Below are positions 59,377-64,000 of a stretch of DNA of 64,000 nt, in pieces. Source of the DNA: Chryseobacterium sp. GVT01B (GTDB taxonomy: Bacteria; Bacteroidota; Bacteroidia; Flavobacteriales; Weeksellaceae); assembly GCF_019970045.1 (NCBI RefSeq), contig NZ_JAHXYI010000004.1, positions 489,937-553,936 on the forward strand. Reading direction: 5' to 3'. Position numbers and translations under genes: made by a program. The notes below the pieces were generated by a model. The model saw nothing but the letters and a program-made list of their open reading frames with translations. It ran no database searches and had not been told where the DNA came from. Each line of letters opens with the position of its first letter. The stretch's first letter is position 1.

Positions 59377-62142
59377 TTACAGTTTCTTACCTGCAAACTT
59401 ATTCAGCTTCATGCTGATAGAGAACATGATGTATCGTTTCAGGATCAGATCTTCACGGTCTTCAAAATAAGAATCTGTGATCGTTCTTCTTACGCTTTGA
59501 TTTTGATTCAAGACATCATAAATCTTCACTTTTGCTGTAAACTGCTTTTTGTAGAATGAATAGCCCAGACTGGTATTCCAGAAGTAGAAATCTTTTTTAA
59601 AGCCGGGAGCAATATTGGAATTGGTGTTATATTCAAAATCATTTCCAAAAACAAACCTTCCCTTCAGCATATAATTGGTCAGTTCAAGTTTCAATGACTG
59701 GTTGGCTGTATTTACACTTTTTAAATTATAATTGGTATAATTTGAGAAGCTGTATCCAAGCCTGTAAGAAGGTTTTATGGTCATTTTATCTTTGATCTCA
59801 TACACAAGATTAAGACCAGGATTAAGATTGTATGAACTGCTGGTAAAAGATTGCCCGTCGATAAAACCATTATTGTAATTATAATTCATGTTGAATGTTG
59901 GGTTAATGGTCAGTTTATCATTTTTCCATTTCAGGTTTTTACTGAAGCCTCCGCCGGCGTTAATGCTTTTATTTCCGCTTACGTTATTATAAGTTACCAC
60001 TTGTTTTCCTGCATTATCATAGGTGGAAAAATTAATGATGTCATTATTTCTGTACGTAAAACCAATATTGAAATAATAACTGAGATTTTTTACTTTATTA
60101 TAATTATTGAAATACAGATAAAGATTGTTGACCCAGGTATTTTTCAAATTGGGGTTTCCTTGATAGGTAATCAAAGGATTGGATTCATCTTTATAAGGAG
60201 TCAGCTGTTCTGCAGTCGGAATGTTAAAGTTGGAGTAATTATAGATACTTAAGGTTTTACCTTCTCCAAGCTGATAGTAAAGGTTGAGATTATATTCAGG
60301 TAATACGAAATTTTTCTGCAGGTCATATTGCTGTCCGTTGTAGATGGAGTTAACCTTCATATCAGAAATATCAAGATTCACCGAAGCCCAGAAGTTGAGT
60401 TTATTTTTATTGATCTGATAGCTCAATTCAGGAGAAATCTGATTGATTCTCTGCTTCATATTATTTGATAAAAGCTGGTTGAATTTAGTGTAATCTCCGG
60501 TAGCATTATCAAAATCATTTACATTCCTTACATCCCTCGCTGATCTCGCTTCATATTTTATTTTAAAATTTACACTGGACGAATCGGAAATGGGTTCTGA
60601 ATATCCTGCACTGAAATTGAAAGAGCTGTTCTGATTTTTATTCTTGGCCAATTGATCACGATTATCTTTTGTTATCTCGTTTTCATCATAAAACGTATTC
60701 TGGGATTGACTTAGATTATCCCTTTTAGACTCAGAAATTGAACTGTTCATATTGGCTGAAAGCACACGGCCTTTTTTCTTGAATTTTCTGGAAAAATAGA
60801 TGTAAGGATTAAATGAATTACTTTCCGAATCATTACTTGAATAGGAGTTACTTTCATTCAGAAGACTTCCATTCTTCAAAGTAGATGATTGTGAATTATT
60901 GAAACTGAAACTACTGCTTTTAGTAAATCTAGGGGAAAGATAAACACTTGTCATAGAATCCAGCTTGATTTTAACTGAAGTATCAAAACTGTACTGCTTG
61001 GATTCATTTTCTCCGTTACTTTCAGAATTGGTCTGAAGCGTATAATTGGGTAAAAGAGTAGATCTTGAAACCTTGGATCTTGTCTCCGTATTAGAATCCG
61101 AATGCATCAGACTGAAAGAATCCAGATCAGCATTTTTCCCCATTTTATCACTGTAATTCAATCCAATGGTTGTAGACCGCTGAATTCCTCTTGTACCGCC
61201 TCCCTGGTTGTAATACGTCACATTTCCTACTGTTGAGACAGATCCTCCCTGCATCATCCAGGCATTCCGGCCGTTCCCCATACTGTCAAAAACCTCATCC
61301 CTGGAAAACCCCTGTGAATTGATATTATTGGAAGAAGCAAGGATACTTACTTTAGTATCGCCTTTAAAATAACTGGCCAGCCCGCTAGCCTCATACCGCT
61401 TGTCTGAACCATAACCTACCGTAAGTCTTGTCAGCAAACCTTTATTTTTCTTTTCGTCAATATTAAAATTGATAGTGGTATTCTGAGATTTGGCTGTTGT
61501 CCCGCTCAGTTCTTCTTCCTTTGTCTTGGTTGTTGTAAACTGAATATTCTTGATAATATCTGCGGGCAAATTCTGAAGGGCAATTTTGCCGTCTTTATCA
61601 AAGAAAGGTTTCCCGTTGATCATAATTTGATCGACTTCCTTTCCGTTTACTGTAATTTTTCCATCATTATTGATCTCTACGCCTGGAATTTGTTTCAGAA
61701 GTTCTTCTATTTTACTGTCAGGTCTTACTTTGATTGCTGCTGCACTGAACTCAATAGTATCTTTTTTAATTTTTACGGGTGATGCTGTGATTTTTACCTC
61801 ATCAATATTGTTGACAATACTTTGCTTTTCAAGCTGAATATCTCCTAAGGATAATGCCTGATCTATTTTATCAAATTTTTTTGAATAGGAAGATAATTTA
61901 TCAGCGTCAATTTTAAGAATGGAAGGTTCTTTTACATCATCAATCTTCAGAGAAAATTTTCCTTCTTTATTGGTGGCTGTGTAATTGATAATGGACGAAT
62001 CTTTTTCTTTCAAAAGGTAAACGGTGGCATTTTCTATCGGCTTCTTTTCAGAATCTGATATTTTTCCGTCAATGTGTAGTTTTTGAGCGTGCAGAATAAT
62101 GACTGTGAACATCAAAGTCAATAGCAACAGAGTTTTCTTCAT
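59377..62142 (-). CDS. Outer-membrane beta-barrel protein of the OMP_b-brl_3 type
   Basis: The 921-residue protein has a signal peptide (MKKTLLLLTLMFTVIILHAQ), an N-terminal carboxypeptidase-regulatory-like domain (HIDGKISDSEKKPIENATVY), a plug-like segment (KIEELLKQIPGVEINNDGKI near 140, VNGKEVDQIMINGKPFF), and a long barrel rich in Asn/Ser/Tyr strands. It matches the Bacteroidota outer-membrane family that resembles TonB receptors but lacks a clear TonB box. Ligand unknown. I start at ATG 62142; 12 codons upstream belong to the longer frame that overlaps the terminator. Confidence 0.87.
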   Translation of the reverse strand: MKKTLLLLTLMFTVIILHAQKLHIDGKISDSEKKPIENATVYLLKEKDSSIINYTATNKEGKFSLKIDDVKEPSILKIDADKLSSYSKKFDKIDQALSLGDIQLEKQSIVNNIDEVKITASPVKIKKDTIEFSAAAIKVRPDSKIEELLKQIPGVEINNDGKITVNGKEVDQIMINGKPFFDKDGKIALQNLPADIIKNIQFTTTKTKEEELSGTTAKSQNTTINFNIDEKKNKGLLTRLTVGYGSDKRYEASGLASYFKGDTKVSILASSNNINSQGFSRDEVFDSMGNGRNAWMMQGGSVSTVGNVTYYNQGGGTRGIQRSTTIGLNYSDKMGKNADLDSFSLMHSDSNTETRSKVSRSTLLPNYTLQTNSESNGENESKQYSFDTSVKIKLDSMTSVYLSPRFTKSSSFSFNNSQSSTLKNGSLLNESNSYSSNDSESNSFNPYIYFSRKFKKKGRVLSANMNSSISESKRDNLSQSQNTFYDENEITKDNRDQLAKNKNQNSSFNFSAGYSEPISDSSSVNFKIKYEARSARDVRNVNDFDNATGDYTKFNQLLSNNMKQRINQISPELSYQINKNKLNFWASVNLDISDMKVNSIYNGQQYDLQKNFVLPEYNLNLYYQLGEGKTLSIYNYSNFNIPTAEQLTPYKDESNPLITYQGNPNLKNTWVNNLYLYFNNYNKVKNLSYYFNIGFTYRNNDIINFSTYDNAGKQVVTYNNVSGNKSINAGGGFSKNLKWKNDKLTINPTFNMNYNYNNGFIDGQSFTSSSYNLNPGLNLVYEIKDKMTIKPSYRLGYSFSNYTNYNLKSVNTANQSLKLELTNYMLKGRFVFGNDFEYNTNSNIAPGFKKDFYFWNTSLGYSFYKKQFTAKVKIYDVLNQNQSVRRTITDSYFEDREDLILKRYIMFSISMKLNKFAGKKL

Positions 62143-62170
62143 TAGTTTTTTTTCTGAGCCGTAAAAATAT

Positions 62171-62198
62171 AAAAACATCCCAAAATAGGGATGTTTCT
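62171..62198 (-). terminator. Terminator after the BON-domain operon
   Basis: AAACATCCC (62173-62181) pairs with GGGATGTTT (62188-62196) around an AAAATA loop; on the minus strand it leads into a TTTTTATATTTTTA run. It lies about 40 bases after the stop at 62238. Confidence 0.82.
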
Positions 62199-62237
62199 AT
62201 GCTTTATTTGTGAAACTTTATTATTTTTTAATAAAAT

Positions 62238-62657
62238 TTATGCTCTTAAATATCTTGAATAAGCATATCCTTCCTGACCGTCATCAGTTTTCACTTTCCA
62301 CCAGTCATCAGAAGTTTGTTCAATTAAAGTTACAGAAGAACCTTTAGCCGCTTTACCTACTACGGCAGCTTCAGTAGAAGGCTCCTGTCTGATATTAAGG
62401 TTAGAATCTTCTGTTGCCACTGTTAAAGAAGCTCCTGAAGTAAGACCTGCAACCTGTACATCAATATTGATATCTGAAGCAGAATAAGTAGAATCAATAG
62501 CTCCTAAAGCATTCCATACAGCATCTTTAGCCGCAGTGTTGGAAGCATTTCCGGAAACATAAAGAATTCCGTCCTGCTCCTGAACCTGAAGATTAGAGAT
62601 TCCTGCAGACTGTGCCGCTGAAACTACGCTTGAATATTTATCTTGTAATTCGCTCAT
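62238..62657 (-). CDS. BON-like plus SH3-domain protein without signal peptide
   Basis: The 139-residue protein starts with a BON-like segment (SSVVSAAQSAGISNLQVQEQ, ILYVSGNASNTAAKDAVW) and ends in a bacterial SH3 domain (NLNIRQEPSTEAAVVGKA, DWWKVKTDDGQEGYAYSRYL). The arrangement recalls the BON-LysM potassium-binding protein Kbp, which is cytoplasmic; no signal peptide is present here either. It begins 7 bases after the stop of the BON lipoprotein gene, so they share a message. A role in potassium or osmotic response is a guess. Confidence 0.75.
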   Translation of the reverse strand: MSELQDKYSSVVSAAQSAGISNLQVQEQDGILYVSGNASNTAAKDAVWNALGAIDSTYSASDINIDVQVAGLTSGASLTVATEDSNLNIRQEPSTEAAVVGKAAKGSSVTLIEQTSDDWWKVKTDDGQEGYAYSRYLRA

Positions 62658-62663
62658 CTTAAA

Positions 62664-63152
62664 TTATTTTACGATTAGGTTGTTGTTATACTTTCCGATT
62701 TTCAAAGCATCTACAGATTCTTTGATTTTTCTAGCCTGCAGGCCGGAAACATTTCCTGTAAGAGTAAGCTGTCCGTTTACAACTTCTACTTTTACAGAAG
62801 GGAAATCCTTCACCGCATCCTGAACTTTTTTCTGAACAGCAGGATCTACAGCAGAAGCAGTTTCAACAGGTGCCGCAGCAGGAGCAGCTGCTACAGTAGA
62901 CATATCCATTACGTCTTTTACTCCGTTGATCGCTTTTAATTTTGCGATCATCGCGTCTTTAGACTGCTGATCTGCGAAAGTACCGCTTAAGTGAGCTACA
63001 CCTTCTTTTACTTCAACAGAAGCATTGGGATTAGAAGTTACTACCGTTGTAGCCTGAGTCTGAAGGTCGGCATCAGAAACTTTCTTTTTACAAGAAATAG
63101 CACCGAAAGATACAGCTACAGCTAATGCAGCCATTGCAATAGTTTTTTTCAT
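62664..63152 (-). CDS. BON-domain lipoprotein
   Basis: The 162-residue protein has a lipoprotein signal (MKKTIAMAALAVAVSFGAISC, Cys21) and two BON domains: residues 34-75 (VVTSNPNASVEVKEGVAHLS, SKDAMIAKLKAINGVKDV) and residues 105-162 (DPAVQKKVQDAVKDFPSVKV, QLTLTGNVSGLQARK), joined by an Ala/Pro-rich linker. BON proteins are thought to bind phospholipids in the periplasm. It is the first gene of a two-gene operon with the BON/SH3 protein, and a promoter match lies upstream. Confidence 0.82.
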   Translation of the reverse strand: MKKTIAMAALAVAVSFGAISCKKKVSDADLQTQATTVVTSNPNASVEVKEGVAHLSGTFADQQSKDAMIAKLKAINGVKDVMDMSTVAAAPAAAPVETASAVDPAVQKKVQDAVKDFPSVKVEVVNGQLTLTGNVSGLQARKIKESVDALKIGKYNNNLIVK

Positions 63153-63182
63153 ATTGTATATTTATTAATGTTGTTATACAAT

Positions 63183-63210
63183 CAAATGTAATAATAAAAT
63201 TTGTACCAAA
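63183..63210 (-). promoter_or_regulatory. Promoter of the BON operon
   Basis: On the minus strand TTTG (63210-63207) is 16 bases from TACATTTG (63190-63183). The box lies 30 bases before the ATG at 63152. Spacing is one or two bases short of the usual 17-20. Confidence 0.6.
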
Positions 63211-63345
63211 AGAATAAAAATTCAATAAATGTTTCTTAATTTTTTTACAATATTTTCTAAACCAGGCTTTTAATTTTTGGGTATTAAAAACTTAATGTAA
63301 AATTAATCCCCATTGAAGAAAATCTCCTGCCAATTGAAAAACCAT

Positions 63346-63353
63346 TATATTTG
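63346..63353 (+). promoter_or_regulatory. -7 box TATATTTG for the symporter gene
   Basis: TATATTTG fits TAnnTTTG and lies 19 bases before the ATG at 63373. The spacing to nearby TTG triplets (9 or 30 bases) is not canonical. Confidence 0.45.
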
Positions 63354-63372
63354 CGCAAATTGAACTATATAT

Positions 63373-64000
63373 ATGAAAGGACAGAATAAACTTTTTATAG
63401 CAATTATCATTGCCCTTCTTGTTGGAGTAGGAATTGGAGGTATTGTACACGTGAAATATCCTGAGAATGCAGAACCTTTTGCTAAAAACATAAAACTGCT
63501 GGGAACAGTTTTCATCAGATTGGTACAGATGATTATTGCTCCTTTGGTGTTTACGACTTTGGTGGTGGGTATTGCCAAAATGAGTGATATCAAAATGATC
63601 GGAAGGGTAGGAACAAAAGCAATGCTTTGGTTTATTTCCGCATCTCTGATTTCCCTTTTTATCGGGTTGATCCTCGTTAATTGGCTGGAGCCGGGACATG
63701 TCACAAAACTACCGATTCAGGATGTATCTTCTGCTGATGAGCTTCTTAAAAGCAGTAAAAGTTTCTCCATGGAAGACTTTGTAAAGCATATGATTCCTAA
63801 AAGTTTATTTGAAGCCTTTGCAACCAATGAAGTATTACAGATCGTGATATTTGCAGTGATGTTTGGAGTTGCACTTGCCAATTTAGGTGAAGAGTATTCT
63901 AAGCCTGTGGTGAAGCTTTTTGATATCATCGCTCACGCAATCCTTAAAATGGTTGGGTACATCATGTGGTTTGCTCCGCTGGGAGTATTGGGAGCTATTG
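63373..64000 (+). CDS. Dicarboxylate/amino acid:cation symporter (DAACS), 5' part only
   Basis: The gene runs off the window end. The 209 visible residues begin MKGQNKLFIAIIIALLVGVG and include IKLLGTVFIRLVQMIIAPLV, the conserved helix 2-3 region of sodium- or proton-coupled glutamate/dicarboxylate transporters (GltP/GltT family), then FTTLVVGIAKMSDIKMIGR and LQIVIFAVMFGVALANLG near 155. Start at ATG 63373 fits a TAnnTTTG box upstream. The substrate-binding C-terminal half is outside, so glutamate, aspartate or C4-dicarboxylate cannot be told apart. Confidence 0.9.
   Translation, partial: MKGQNKLFIAIIIALLVGVGIGGIVHVKYPENAEPFAKNIKLLGTVFIRLVQMIIAPLVFTTLVVGIAKMSDIKMIGRVGTKAMLWFISASLISLFIGLILVNWLEPGHVTKLPIQDVSSADELLKSSKSFSMEDFVKHMIPKSLFEAFATNEVLQIVIFAVMFGVALANLGEEYSKPVVKLFDIIAHAILKMVGYIMWFAPLGVLGAI

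Noticed and set aside
63292..63699. Long minus-strand frames (to 63704) near the right end
   Set aside because: The plus strand encodes a good DAACS transporter start there; the minus frames have no signal or motif.

Overview
This window looks like chromosome from a flavobacterium of the Weeksellaceae, most likely Chryseobacterium or a close relative. The signs are low G+C, TAnnTTTG promoter boxes, few Shine-Dalgarno sites, a fused LpxC-FabZ, the type IX secretion regulator PorX, a type A sorting-domain protein, SusC/RagA-like and TonB-type outer-membrane proteins, and a bacteriocin-like GG-leader peptide of a kind common in that genus. I saw no tRNA, rRNA, CRISPR array, transposase or prophage. 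The genus call is inferred from gene content only.

Region 1 (1-17754, all + strand) is a surface-polysaccharide cluster that starts outside the window. It holds: the end of a WbpE-like aminotransferase with WbpD- and WbpB-like enzymes (UDP-2,3-diacetamido-uronic acid route); a coupled trio of polysaccharide deacetylase, ATP-grasp and PHP proteins; a Wzx-like flippase; two polymerase/ligase-type membrane proteins; two GT4 glycosyltransferases; a WbpG-type amidotransferase fused to a class II glutaminase; an unknown secreted protein; a PglC-PglD-PglE set for a bacillosamine-type sugar; a second small initiating sugar transferase; and a lone RmlC. A strong terminator closes it.

Region 2 (17.8-26.4 kb) carries rimO, two low-complexity secreted proteins behind a long leader, an RlpA-like protein, then on the minus strand xth, a YciI protein, porX and a secreted S41 peptidase. 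Region 3 (26.6-35.3 kb) is the conserved envelope block: HD phosphohydrolase, lpxD, lpxC-fabZ, lpxA, a small secreted protein, efp, a second LpxD-like acyltransferase, a secreted protein, sucD and an outer-membrane barrel. Region 4 (35.4-46.7 kb) has a NatAB-type ABC exporter, a minimal T9SS sorting-domain protein, hemB, a GG-leader peptide, a TM2 protein, lptB with an unusual C-terminal extension, an MsbA-like exporter, an AhpD-like protein, a Crp-type regulator, a WYL regulator, a DinB protein and a lipoprotein.

Region 5 (46.8-64 kb) has a TonB-dependent receptor, pduO-type adenosyltransferase with thiN, a lipoprotein tyrosine phosphatase, speA and speB (arginine to putrescine), a HAD phosphatase, an Ada-like/AlkB-like alkylation-repair pair, a secreted CocE-type hydrolase, an OMP_b-brl_3 barrel, two BON proteins and the start of a dicarboxylate symporter. 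Its intergenic gaps carry a dispersed twin-hairpin repeat (four copies, 50.9-57.3 kb), which is the most interesting non-coding signal here. The best candidates for undescribed biology are the deacetylase/ATP-grasp/PHP cassette, the glutaminase-WbpG fusion, the LptB extension and the twin-hairpin repeat.
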